Assembly (NCBI GenBank): GCA_036130055.1
Contig: JAYYOR010000014.1
Location: forward strand, 62,001 to 126,000
Source of the DNA: TMED69 sp036130055
GTDB lineage: Bacteria; Pseudomonadota; Gammaproteobacteria; Ga0077536
Length of the DNA stretch: 64,000 bases
Reading direction: 5' to 3'
The first letter of the stretch is position 1, and every line of letters begins with the position of its first letter. The position numbers and the translations under genes were made by a program. Below the pieces are notes generated by a model. It was not told the origin of the DNA and ran no database searches. It saw only the letters and a list, made by a program, of their open reading frames with translations. Shown one piece after another: positions 7,995 through 16,882 of this stretch.

Positions 7995-9616
7995 TGAAGA
8001 AAAAGACCACACAACTAAAAGCACTACTAAACTCATCCAATCTTGAGTTTCTTATGGAAGCTCACAACGGTATCAGTGCGAAAATTGTTGAAGAAGCAGG
8101 TTTTAAAGGAATCTGGGGCAGCGGGCTGGCACTATCAGCCCAATACGGTGTTAGAGACAACAATGAAGCTAGCTGGACTCAGATCGTTGAAATGATTGAA
8201 TTTATGTCAGATGCAACCACGATACCGATTCTACTTGATGGGGATACCGGTTATGGTAATTTCAATAATCTGCGAAGGCTGGTTCAAAAATTAGAGCAAA
8301 GAGGTGTAGCAGGTGTATGCATTGAAGATAAAGTGTTCCCAAAAACCAATAGCTTTATCAAAGGAGAAAAACAGCAGTTAGCCGATATTTCCGAATTTGC
8401 AGGTAAAATCGCCGCAGGAAAAGATTCACAACTTGATGATGATTTTACAATCGTAGCGCGTGTAGAAGCATTTATAGCGGGGTTTGATCTAAAAGAGGCA
8501 ATCAAGCGGGCAGAAGCTTACAGAATAGCCGGAGCCGATGGAATACTTATCCATAGTGCTCTATCCAATCCATCCCAAATTTTGGCATTTGCAAAAGAAT
8601 GGAATAAACGGTGTCCATTAATTATAGTACCAACCAAGTATTACAGCACTCCTACAGAAGTCTTTAAAAAGTCAAACATCGATTTAATTATCTGGGCCAA
8701 TCACTTGATTCGAGGTTCCGTCGACTATATGAAACGAATCGCCTCTAATATTCAAAAAAAAGAAGCAGTAACAGAAATTGAGGATGACATAGCGAGTGTT
8801 AATGAACTCTTCAGATTACAAGGCTCAGATGAGCTGATTGATGCGGAAAAAAAATATTTTAATTCGACCGCACCAGAATCAAAGGCGATCGTGTTAGCTG
8901 CTTCTCGAGGAGACGACTTTGATAGTCTAACAAGCGACAGCCCAAAAACCATGCTTTTAATAAATGGAAAACCTTTGCTAGCTAGAACTGTCGAACGTCT
9001 TAAGAAAGCAAACATACATGATATAGTTGTCGTAGGTGGGTTTGCTGCAGAAAAAATCGATCTCCCGGAGATACGCCTCTTAAAGAATCACCAATTCGCG
9101 AACTCTGGAGAGTTAGCGTCGCTATTGATCGCTAAGAGAGAATTCACAAAAGACATGGTGGTTCTCTATGGAGATATTATGTTCAGAGGATATATTCTGA
9201 AAGGACTGATGGAGTCCGATAGGGAGATCACTATCGTGGTTGATTCTTCAAAAACTGAAATAAAAAACGAGGATAAAACTGATTTTACGCTCTGCAGTGA
9301 ATCAGATAATCGGGAACTATGGGGCAGAGATATTGAACTTGAAGAAGTTATACACCCTGAAAGTAAATCTACAAGACAAATAACTGGACAATGGATCGGA
9401 ATGATTCGTATCAAAGATGAAGGTTACACCTGGTTTATAAAAGCGGCAGAAGAATTAAATGCTAAACCTCATGCCAATAAATACTCACTGGCTGACCTTT
9501 TGAATCAAATTATTAAAAACGGTCATCGAATTAGAGTTATATATATTCACGGCCACTGGTTGAACATTAATTCCCTCGTAGACCTTGGAGAAGCTGGCGA
9601 TTTTTCGTCATATTAA
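7994..9616 (+). CDS. pepM: Phosphoenolpyruvate mutase fused to a nucleotidyltransferase domain
   Basis: PEP mutase rearranges phosphoenolpyruvate to phosphonopyruvate, forming the C-P bond that starts nearly all phosphonate pathways. Residues 1 to about 260 form the isocitrate-lyase/PEP-mutase barrel, with DGDTGYG at 82-88 and the diagnostic EDK-x5-NS motif at 111-120, which separates true mutases from lyases and hydrolases. Residues about 297-540 form a second domain of nucleotidyltransferase type: an altered AASRGDD loop, then SPKTML, then VLYGDI. Such fusions are known in phosphonate clusters and may handle nucleotidyl activation of the product. The usual G-x-G-x-R loop is degenerate here, so catalysis by the C-terminal domain needs testing. 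It lies 8 nt before the decarboxylase gene. Confidence 0.92.
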   Translation: MKKKTTQLKALLNSSNLEFLMEAHNGISAKIVEEAGFKGIWGSGLALSAQYGVRDNNEASWTQIVEMIEFMSDATTIPILLDGDTGYGNFNNLRRLVQKLEQRGVAGVCIEDKVFPKTNSFIKGEKQQLADISEFAGKIAAGKDSQLDDDFTIVARVEAFIAGFDLKEAIKRAEAYRIAGADGILIHSALSNPSQILAFAKEWNKRCPLIIVPTKYYSTPTEVFKKSNIDLIIWANHLIRGSVDYMKRIASNIQKKEAVTEIEDDIASVNELFRLQGSDELIDAEKKYFNSTAPESKAIVLAASRGDDFDSLTSDSPKTMLLINGKPLLARTVERLKKANIHDIVVVGGFAAEKIDLPEIRLLKNHQFANSGELASLLIAKREFTKDMVVLYGDIMFRGYILKGLMESDREITIVVDSSKTEIKNEDKTDFTLCSESDNRELWGRDIELEEVIHPESKSTRQITGQWIGMIRIKDEGYTWFIKAAEELNAKPHANKYSLADLLNQIIKNGHRIRVIYIHGHWLNINSLVDLGEAGDFSSY

Positions 9617-9624
9617 AATTAGCT

Positions 9625-10752
9625 ATGATTAAAGCAAAATCCTTCATCGAAATAGCCTCTCATTATGGTTTTAATACTTACTCAGGGGTTCCTTGCTCGT
9701 TTCTAACCCCATTTATAAACGAAGTAATATCAAATAATCTTAACTATATACCCGCCAGTAATGAAGGAGATGCTGTAGCCATAGCATCAGGAGCGTGGTT
9801 GGGAAGACAGAAAGGAATAGCTATGATGCAAAACTCTGGCTTAGGCAATGCTATTAGTCCTTTAACTTCCCTGAATTATCCATTCAAAATTCCTATTCTT
9901 GTCATTTGCACTTTACGAGGTGAAGTTGGACTTTCTGATGAGCCTCAACATGAATTAATGGGACAAATTACATCAACTCTTTTTGACACTATAAAAATCC
10001 CTTGGGAGTACTTTCCTTCAAAAGATGAAGAGATAGAGCCGGCGCTAAACAAAATCAATCATTATTTTACCGAAAGAAGAGGCCCTTTTGCACTTATAAT
10101 GAGGAAAGGAACCTGCAAAGACGAAAATCAATTAAGACAACGAAAAAAAAGTAGATATCAATCTGATAGTATAAAACAACTTGAATTCTTCAAAGGTAAC
10201 AAGAGACCCTCAAGAAGAGCAATTTTATCAAGCCTAATTGAATTCGCAGAACCTAATAGAACGTTGATTATGACCACGACCGGATTCACGGGCAGAGAAC
10301 TGTATCAGATAAAAGATCATTCAAGTCACTTTTACATGGTTGGATCTATGGGATGTGTTTCTTCTCTAAGTCTTGGACTTTCAATTTCCCAACCTAGTTA
10401 TAAAATTTTCGTAATTGACGGCGATGGAGCGGCAATGATGCGCTTAGGAAATTTGGCCACAGTAGGCTCTCAAAATCCAAAAAATCTTATCCATATACTT
10501 CTAGACAATGAAGCCCACGAGTCAACTGGAGGACAGGCAACTAATTCAAATACTATTGACCTTGCCGGAATAGCTTATGCCTGTGGCTATAAGAATATAA
10601 TCCGCTGTAATTTTTTAGAAAGTCGTTTCTTCGATATGATGGGACCTACCTTTATCCATATAAAAACAAAACATGAAGGAAAATTAAACCTGCCACGACC
10701 TTCAATAACACCCGAGCAGCAAGCAACTAGGTTAAGAAACTACATAAAATGA
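9625..10752 (+). CDS. ppd: Phosphonopyruvate decarboxylase
   Basis: This 375-residue thiamine-diphosphate enzyme decarboxylates phosphonopyruvate to phosphonoacetaldehyde, the irreversible step that pulls the unfavourable mutase reaction forward. The N-terminal PYR-type domain has the catalytic glutamate E47 (SNEGDAVA) and an SGVPCSF opening typical of the family. The C-terminal PP-type domain has the ThDP/Mg motif GDG at 266-268 ending at N295, and a family-typical ESTGGQ segment at 299-304. Length matches single-chain Ppd. Its last 4 nt overlap the transaminase gene (ATGA), so the two are translationally coupled. Sulfopyruvate decarboxylase is the nearest alternative, rejected because of the PEP mutase next door. 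Confidence 0.92.
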   Translation: MIKAKSFIEIASHYGFNTYSGVPCSFLTPFINEVISNNLNYIPASNEGDAVAIASGAWLGRQKGIAMMQNSGLGNAISPLTSLNYPFKIPILVICTLRGEVGLSDEPQHELMGQITSTLFDTIKIPWEYFPSKDEEIEPALNKINHYFTERRGPFALIMRKGTCKDENQLRQRKKSRYQSDSIKQLEFFKGNKRPSRRAILSSLIEFAEPNRTLIMTTTGFTGRELYQIKDHSSHFYMVGSMGCVSSLSLGLSISQPSYKIFVIDGDGAAMMRLGNLATVGSQNPKNLIHILLDNEAHESTGGQATNSNTIDLAGIAYACGYKNIIRCNFLESRFFDMMGPTFIHIKTKHEGKLNLPRPSITPEQQATRLRNYIK

Positions 10753-11825
10753 TTCTACTTAACCCAGGCCCAGTAACGTTGACCAACCGTGTTAAATCAT
10801 CTTTGCTAAGAGAGGACCTTTGCCATCGAGAACCTGAGTTTGGCAAATTACAGCAAGATATAAGAGTAAAACTCCTTTCGGTCTATGGGACCGCAAATTC
10901 TGAGTGGACATCAATTCTTTTGACAGGATCTGGAACCGCCGCAGTTGAAGCCTTAATAACATCCCTTTCTCCTAAAACCGGGAGGTTGCTAATTGCCGAA
11001 AATGGCGTTTATGGGGAAAGAATAAGCAAGATCGCAGCCAGATCTCGAATTGATAATGATCAAATCAAGTCAAATTGGAAAGATCCGATTAATTTGATTG
11101 AATTAGAGAAAGCGCTTTCCTCAAAAAAATATAGTCACCTTGCTTTGGTTCATCATGAGACTACAACTGGCCGGCTCAACAATTTAGACAAAATTTTTCA
11201 CTTATGCGAACAGTTTAATTGCAAAATTTTACTTGACGCAGTCAGTAGTTTTGGAGCGGAGGATCTTATTTTTAATACAAGGCTTATAACCGGTGTAGCT
11301 GCGACCGCTAACAAATGTCTCCATGGCGTTCCCGGAATTTCTTTCGTAATTGCAAACAAAGAGGATTTATTGAGACAGCAAGATCCAAAAAGATCAACCT
11401 ACCTTAACCTCTATGATTATTTTGCGGCACAAGAAAAAAAATCAACTCCCTACACTCAGTCAATTCAATGTATGTATGCGCTAAACGAAGCACTCGATGA
11501 GTATCTAGAGAGTGGAGGACTTCGTTCTCGGCAAAAACTTTACAAAAAGAGGATGGAATATGCATCCAATTTTCTCGAGGAATTAAATATAGATATGTTC
11601 CTTAAATTAGAAGATGCATCTTGTGTACTCCGATCGTTTTATATTCCCAAAAAGTACGACTATAAAGTTATACATGACCATTTGAAAGAGCACGGGTTTG
11701 TCATCTATTCGGGTCAAGGACATTTAAAAGAACAATTGTTCCGGTTATCGTTTATGGGTGAAATTTTGGAAGAGGATATGAGAAATTTGCAAAAGGCATT
11801 TCAAACCCTTTTTATTAAATCTTAG
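10749..11825 (+). CDS. phnW: 2-aminoethylphosphonate aminotransferase (PhnW-like)
   Basis: This 358-residue class V, fold-type I PLP aminotransferase opens with LNPGPVTLT, as in PhnW and alanine-glyoxylate transaminases. It has a GSGTAAVEA cofactor-phosphate region at 60-68, D163 in the LLDAVSS motif, and a Schiff-base lysine at K189 (ANKCLHG). PhnW interconverts phosphonoacetaldehyde and 2-aminoethylphosphonate. After a mutase and decarboxylase the direction should be biosynthetic, giving AEP. No phosphonoacetaldehyde hydrolase (PhnX) or C-P lyase gene is in the window, which agrees with synthesis rather than breakdown. Its end overlaps the convergent dxs gene by 11 nt. Confidence 0.9.
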   Translation: MILLNPGPVTLTNRVKSSLLREDLCHREPEFGKLQQDIRVKLLSVYGTANSEWTSILLTGSGTAAVEALITSLSPKTGRLLIAENGVYGERISKIAARSRIDNDQIKSNWKDPINLIELEKALSSKKYSHLALVHHETTTGRLNNLDKIFHLCEQFNCKILLDAVSSFGAEDLIFNTRLITGVAATANKCLHGVPGISFVIANKEDLLRQQDPKRSTYLNLYDYFAAQEKKSTPYTQSIQCMYALNEALDEYLESGGLRSRQKLYKKRMEYASNFLEELNIDMFLKLEDASCVLRSFYIPKKYDYKVIHDHLKEHGFVIYSGQGHLKEQLFRLSFMGEILEEDMRNLQKAFQTLFIKS

Positions 11826-13704
11826 TTAACTTTAACTTCGAATCAACAAAAGTACGAAAGGCTTTAGCATCTAAGCCTGCTTCAACGAGCATATCTTCTC
11901 GAGAACCATGTGCCAGCAGCTTATCAGGTAACCCATAATTAAAAATAAATATCTCGGTACCTCTTCCAAGAAGAAACTCGTTTACAGCGCTACCTGCTCC
12001 ACCGTCTATAACACTTTCCTCAATCGTAAACACAACGTCGTACTTTTTTTCTATTTCGATCAACCTCTCTTCATCCAAAGGCTTTATAAAACGCATGTCT
12101 AATAGGGTCGCATTAATATCTTCGGCAACATCTCGAGCGACTTCAAGGACGGACCCGAATGACAAAATTGCTACGGATTGACCCTCACGAATTGTTCGTG
12201 ATTGCGCAATGGGTATAATCGACATTTTCTTATCTAAGTCTACACCAGGGCCTGTTCCTCTCGGATAACGAACGATTGTAGGTTTGTCTTGTTTAAACCC
12301 AGTATACAACATCTGTCTACACTCATTTTCATCTGATGGAGCCATAATAATTACATCGGGCAAACATCGAATAAAGGATACATCATAACTCCCGTTGTGA
12401 GTTGGCCCATCTGCTCCCACAACTCCAGCTCGGTCAACAGCGAACAAAACAGGAAGTGATTGATTAACAACATCATGAACCAATTGATCAAAGGCCCGTT
12501 GAAGAAAAGTCGAGTAAATTGCTACTACTGGTTTCAAGCCTTCACACGCCATTCCAGCGGCCACATTCACGCAATGCTGTTCAGCTATGGCGACGTCAAA
12601 ATAACGCTCAGGATAAAGTTGTTCGAATTTTACTAAACCTGATCCCTCGCGCATTGCCGGTGTCAGGGCAACCAGCCGACTATCCTCGGCGGCCATGTCG
12701 CAAAGCCATTCTCCAAAAACCTCACTATATGTAGGGCCTCCTTTTTTCTTTGTATTTTCAATGCCTTTATCGGGATCAAAGGCAGATACACCGTGATACT
12801 TGACTGGGTCTTTTTCGGCTAAATCATAGCCTTTCCCTTTTTTTGTGATCACGTGCAAGAACTGAGGGCCTTTTAGTTTTTTTAAATTTTTTAAAGTCGC
12901 TAGTAATGTAGAAAGGTCATGGCCATCAATTGGTCCTATATAATTAAAACCAAATTCTTCAAACAAAGTCCCGGGCACTACTAGACCTTTGACATGCTCT
13001 TCTGTTCTCCTAACAAACTCCCATGCTGAAGGCATTTGTTTAAGCGCTTTTTTGCTTCCCTCTCGCAAACTAGTATAAATTTTTCCAGAAAGTATCTGAG
13101 CAAACCTATTGGATAACGCACCTACATTAGGTGAGATTGACATGTCATTATCGTTTAATATGACCAACATATCCGCCTCCAAGTCGCCCGCATGATTCAA
13201 GGCTTCGAAAGCTAAACCGGCTGTCATGGCACCGTCACCTATCACTGCTACACAATGTCTTTCAATTTTTTCTAATTTTGATGCGATTGCCATACCTAAG
13301 GCCGCACTAATTGAAGTGCTGGAATGACCGACGCCAAAAGTATCATACTCGCTCTCATCACGCTTGGGAAACGGTGCTAAACCTCCAGATCTACGTATGG
13401 TATTTAGACGGTCTTTCCTGCCGGTAAGAATTTTATGAGGATAGGCCTGGTGGCCCACATCCCAAACAATTCGATCCTCCGGTGTATTGTAAAGATAGTG
13501 TAAAGCTACTGTGAGCTCAATTGAACCAAGACCAGCAGCAAAATGCCCGCCGCTGGTGCTAACAGAACTTATCAAAAAATTTCTAACTTCAGTTGCAACT
13601 TCTTTCAAACTGGATTCTGGCAGCTCTCGCAACTGCTTCGGTGAGTCTATTTTATCGAGGAGCGGAAAAGTAAGGTTTTTATATGAAAATTTCTCTTTTG
13701 TCAT
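11815..13704 (-). CDS. dxs: 1-deoxy-D-xylulose-5-phosphate synthase
   Basis: Dxs condenses pyruvate and glyceraldehyde 3-phosphate to DXP, the first step of the MEP isoprenoid pathway, using thiamine diphosphate. The 629-residue product is full length. It shows VGHQAYPHKILTGR near the N-terminus, the ThDP motif starting GDGAMTAG and ending at NDNDMSIS, and the transketolase pyrimidine domain with IAEQHCVNVAAGMA. It lies on the opposite strand between the phosphonate operon and hpnH, a placement common in hopanoid loci, where it presumably supplies isoprenoid precursor. ispG, a later enzyme of the same pathway, is also in this window. Confidence 0.95.
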   Translation of the reverse strand: MTKEKFSYKNLTFPLLDKIDSPKQLRELPESSLKEVATEVRNFLISSVSTSGGHFAAGLGSIELTVALHYLYNTPEDRIVWDVGHQAYPHKILTGRKDRLNTIRRSGGLAPFPKRDESEYDTFGVGHSSTSISAALGMAIASKLEKIERHCVAVIGDGAMTAGLAFEALNHAGDLEADMLVILNDNDMSISPNVGALSNRFAQILSGKIYTSLREGSKKALKQMPSAWEFVRRTEEHVKGLVVPGTLFEEFGFNYIGPIDGHDLSTLLATLKNLKKLKGPQFLHVITKKGKGYDLAEKDPVKYHGVSAFDPDKGIENTKKKGGPTYSEVFGEWLCDMAAEDSRLVALTPAMREGSGLVKFEQLYPERYFDVAIAEQHCVNVAAGMACEGLKPVVAIYSTFLQRAFDQLVHDVVNQSLPVLFAVDRAGVVGADGPTHNGSYDVSFIRCLPDVIIMAPSDENECRQMLYTGFKQDKPTIVRYPRGTGPGVDLDKKMSIIPIAQSRTIREGQSVAILSFGSVLEVARDVAEDINATLLDMRFIKPLDEERLIEIEKKYDVVFTIEESVIDGGAGSAVNEFLLGRGTEIFIFNYGLPDKLLAHGSREDMLVEAGLDAKAFRTFVDSKLKLTKI

Positions 13705-13945
13705 TTAGTTTAAGATGCTCCTCGATTTATTTGGATATTGTAAAACAAACTTGAGCGCGATTGGTAAATTATTTTGCATAATAGTCTAATTGATCGGATC
13801 CCAAATAATTATAAACTCGTATCTGTTGAAGGGAATATTAAAAAAAAAGGCTTTGGACTACATTAAAAATACGTTAGACTTCCAGACTAGGTTTTTTTAA
13901 ATACTACATAAAAGATGCTTTTTGCAAAAACGTGAGGAATTTGAA

Positions 13946-15079
13946 ATGGGTGTTCCACTAATTCAACAGCTAAGGGTTGGTTCCTATATAATGAAGCAGA
14001 AACTTAAGGGAAATAAGCGATACCCGTTAGTTCTAATGCTGGAACCTTTATTCAGATGCAACCTAGCCTGCGCGGGCTGCGGAAAGATTGACTATCCAGA
14101 TGAGATCCTCAATAAAAGGTTATCCTACGATGAGTGTATCGACTCGGTTGAAGAATGTGGGTCCCCAATGGTATCGATAGCAGGTGGTGAACCGCTAATA
14201 CACAAAGAAATGAGTAACATAGTTAAGGAGCTTATTTCTCGGAAGAAATTTATATACCTCTGCACCAATGCTTTATTACTTGACAAGAAAATGGACGAAT
14301 ATACGCCATCTCCTTATCTCACCTTTTCTATTCATTTAGACGGAGACAAGGAGCGCCATGACGCGTCGGTTTGCCGTGAAGGGGTTTATGACAAGTGCGT
14401 GGAAGTCATAAAAAAAGCTTTAAACCGTGGATTTCGTGTAACCGTAAACTGCACATTATTTCAAGGTGAAAGTGCAGAAGAAGTAGCTCAATTTATGGAT
14501 AATATGATGAAATTAGGCGTCGAAGGAGTAACCATCTCCCCTGGGTATTCGTATGAACGAGCGCCGAGGCAGGATGTCTTTTTAAAGCGAACAGGAAGCA
14601 AAAATTTATTCCGAAAATTGTTTGAGTTAGGAAAAACAAGAAAATGGAGATTCAACCAATCAAGCCTCTACTTGGATTTTCTCGCAGGAAATCAAACCTA
14701 TCACTGCACCCCGTGGGGCAATCCAACACGAAACGTTTTTGGCTGGCAAAAGCCTTGCTACCTTCTCGTCGGGGAAGGCTACGCAGACAGTTTCAAATCA
14801 CTAATGGAAGATACCAAATGGGACCAGTATGGCACGGGCTCAAACCCGAAATGCGACGATTGTATGGTCCATTCTGGCTATGAAGCAACGGCAGTAAATG
14901 ACACATTCAGTAGCCCATTGAAAGCACTATCTGTTTTCCTTAAAGGTCCTAGGACGACGGGTGCTATGGCTCCCGAGGTTCCATTCTTATATGCTGATTC
15001 CGCCACACAAAACAAAAAATTTGGTGCCATAAAAGTCGTCGAATCTTCAAAAGGCTGCAGTAAAAGTCAGGTTGCTTAG
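13946..15079 (+). CDS. hpnH: HpnH, adenosylhopane synthase (radical SAM)
   Basis: HpnH is a radical SAM enzyme that adds 5'-deoxyadenosyl to diploptene, giving adenosylhopane, the first step of side-chain extension. The 377-residue protein has the C-x3-C-x2-C cluster motif in FRCNLACAGCG, preceded by the family-typical start MGVPLIQQLRVGSYI and KRYPLVLMLEP. A SPASM-like cysteine pattern (CTPWGNP, CDDCMVHSG) follows near the C-terminus. I chose the ATG at 13946 over an in-frame TTG at 13922 because family members start there and a GAGG sequence lies about 8 nt before it. It heads a + strand operon hpnH-hpnB-hpnM. Confidence 0.95.
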   Translation: MGVPLIQQLRVGSYIMKQKLKGNKRYPLVLMLEPLFRCNLACAGCGKIDYPDEILNKRLSYDECIDSVEECGSPMVSIAGGEPLIHKEMSNIVKELISRKKFIYLCTNALLLDKKMDEYTPSPYLTFSIHLDGDKERHDASVCREGVYDKCVEVIKKALNRGFRVTVNCTLFQGESAEEVAQFMDNMMKLGVEGVTISPGYSYERAPRQDVFLKRTGSKNLFRKLFELGKTRKWRFNQSSLYLDFLAGNQTYHCTPWGNPTRNVFGWQKPCYLLVGEGYADSFKSLMEDTKWDQYGTGSNPKCDDCMVHSGYEATAVNDTFSSPLKALSVFLKGPRTTGAMAPEVPFLYADSATQNKKFGAIKVVESSKGCSKSQVA

Positions 15080-15088
15080 ACCGTAACC

Positions 15089-16201
15089 GTGCTAGGAGCA
15101 ACTCTTATATGCTTGATGATATGGGGAGTCGTTTTATTTCTACCTTTCCGTCCTTGGTCGACAATAGAAAAAATTGATCACCTAGAAAAAAAAAACACCG
15201 ATATCCACATTGAGGTGACGGCCCTTATTCCTGCTCGAAACGAAGAATCTTATGTTAAAAACCTGGTTGAGAGTCTTCTGAAATCAGCTCTTATACAGAA
15301 TGTCATTGTGGTGGATGATGAGAGCACAGACGATACCCTGGTCAATTTGAGTCTAATAAATTCCGAGCGCCTTACTGTGATCAGCGGCTCAACACCACCA
15401 GAAGGTTGGGTGGGGAAAGTATGGGCTTTACATCAGGGTTCTGTAAATATCTCCACACCTTTTGTTCTTTTGATTGATGCAGATATTGAATTTGATAATA
15501 CAATTTTAGACTCAATACTTCAGAAAGCCAAATCCGACAAGCTTCAGCTCACATCAATCATGGCCCTTTTAAAAACAGAGTCTTTTTGGGACAAAATAAT
15601 GATTCCTGCTTTTATTTATTTTTTTAAACTACTTTATCCCTTTAGTTTATCTAATAATCCAAAATCTAAGTCTGTAGCGGCTGCAGCTGGTGGCTTTATT
15701 CTTCTCGAGACCTCCGTGTTATGGAGGATTGGGGGCTTCAGCGCGCTAAAAAACGCACTAATTGACGACTGCTCTCTAGCTAAACTTGTAAAAAAGACTG
15801 GTGGAAAAACCTGGATAGGACTAAGCAAAGGAATCAGAACAAAAAGAAGCTACGGTACGTTGTCGAATATATGGTTAATGGTAGAGCGAACCGCATTTAC
15901 TCAACTAAACTATTCACTATTAAACTTAATCTTTTGCACTGTCATCATGGGGCTAATGTTCTTTGTGCCGCTCATCAGCTTAACTCAATTTGACAAAACA
16001 ATTACAACAATAAGTCTTAGCTCAATATTCGTAATGGCTCTTACCTACTTTCCGATAGTGAAATATTATAAATTAAATCTTTTCAGGACCTTGACTTTAC
16101 CACTTGCTGGTGTTCTATTTCTATTAATGTCTTGGTCATCAGCTATAAAATATATGTTAGGAAAAAGAAGCGAGTGGAAGGGAAGAACATACAAAAAATG
16201 A
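15089..16201 (+). CDS. hpnB: HpnB, hopanoid-associated family 2 glycosyltransferase
   Basis: The 370-residue membrane-bound GT2-family protein has an N-terminal membrane helix, an ALIPARNEE nucleotide-sugar entry motif near 46-54, VVDDESTD near 76-83, a LLIDADIEF metal-binding segment, and three or four C-terminal membrane helices from about residue 280. It matches the HpnB group found in hopanoid clusters; its sugar and acceptor are not established. The start is a GTG 9 nt after the hpnH stop. The end overlaps hpnM by ATGA, indicating coupling. A role in glycosylating bacteriohopanepolyol is inference from context. Confidence 0.87.
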   Translation: MLGATLICLMIWGVVLFLPFRPWSTIEKIDHLEKKNTDIHIEVTALIPARNEESYVKNLVESLLKSALIQNVIVVDDESTDDTLVNLSLINSERLTVISGSTPPEGWVGKVWALHQGSVNISTPFVLLIDADIEFDNTILDSILQKAKSDKLQLTSIMALLKTESFWDKIMIPAFIYFFKLLYPFSLSNNPKSKSVAAAAGGFILLETSVLWRIGGFSALKNALIDDCSLAKLVKKTGGKTWIGLSKGIRTKRSYGTLSNIWLMVERTAFTQLNYSLLNLIFCTVIMGLMFFVPLISLTQFDKTITTISLSSIFVMALTYFPIVKYYKLNLFRTLTLPLAGVLFLLMSWSSAIKYMLGKRSEWKGRTYKK

Positions 16202-16797
16202 AATTACTTATTGTACTTACAGCATTATTCACCTTTAAAACATATTCTTTCGAAACTGATCAAAATCATAGTTTTCAGACTCCGGAATCAACAGTTGAAG
16301 CCTTCGAGGAAGTCACAATTAACCTATTAAAATCATCCGATAGTCTAACGGTCGACGAGCGGTATTATCATACCCTAAGAAGAATCGAGCATATTATAGA
16401 TTTCAAAACCATGGCAAGACTAATACTCGGGGACCAACTAAATGAGGAAGGAGAAGATTTAAAGAATCAATTTATTCACGAACTAATGAAGCTCTCAGCT
16501 CGAGCGATGGCGTTAAACTATAAGAACTACAATAACCAAAAGTATACAACTACAAAAATAAAGAAAAATCATTCCAAGGCAGTGGTTTACACTGATTTTC
16601 TTGCGTCGGATCGGGAAACCGTCCCATTTAAATTCATGCTTAAACGAAATGATAAAGGCAATTGGCAAATCATCAATATAGTCGCCGGAGGCGTCTCCGA
16701 GCTATCTTTAAAAAGAATTGAGTACAAGGACTTTCTCAAAAATAAGCGGCTCCAAGATCTCATAAACGTTTTAAAACGAAAAAATGAGTTTAAATAA
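16198..16797 (+). CDS. hpnM: HpnM, MlaC/Ttg2D-like periplasmic lipid-binding protein
   Basis: The 199-residue product begins with a signal peptide (MKLLIVLTALFTFKTYSF) and continues with the MlaC/Ttg2D fold: a predominantly helical N-terminal half with a DFKTMARLILGD segment, and a strand-rich C-terminal half with an FKFMLKRNDKGNWQIINI stretch. MlaC proteins carry lipids across the periplasm; HpnM is the hopanoid-cluster form. An in-frame start at 16132 would read deep into hpnB and would bury the signal peptide, so the ATG at 16198, overlapping the hpnB stop, is preferred. mlaA, encoding the usual outer-membrane partner of MlaC, follows 85 nt later. Confidence 0.85.
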   Translation: MKLLIVLTALFTFKTYSFETDQNHSFQTPESTVEAFEEVTINLLKSSDSLTVDERYYHTLRRIEHIIDFKTMARLILGDQLNEEGEDLKNQFIHELMKLSARAMALNYKNYNNQKYTTTKIKKNHSKAVVYTDFLASDRETVPFKFMLKRNDKGNWQIINIVAGGVSELSLKRIEYKDFLKNKRLQDLINVLKRKNEFK

Positions 16798-16882
16798 TAG
16801 GACCACACACAAAAATTAATTGATGCGAACTCTTCTCAAATATGGCAGTATATAAATAAAAATATTTTACAGGGACTAAATA

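Noticed and set aside
7994..11825. Phosphonate degradation pathway
   Set aside because: The set has PEP mutase and phosphonopyruvate decarboxylase but no phosphonoacetaldehyde hydrolase or C-P lyase genes in the window, so the transaminase is read in the biosynthetic direction.
12519..12734. Small + strand frame inside dxs
   Set aside because: It is antisense to a well-conserved gene and has no recognisable features; many such frames occur opposite real genes here and were left out.
13922..13945. Upstream TTG start for hpnH
   Set aside because: Family members begin at the MGVPLIQQLRVG segment, and a good ribosome-binding site lies right before the ATG at 13946.
16132..16197. Longer hpnM frame starting inside hpnB
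   Set aside because: It would put a basic 22-residue stretch before the signal peptide; the ATG overlapping the hpnB stop gives a normal secreted protein.
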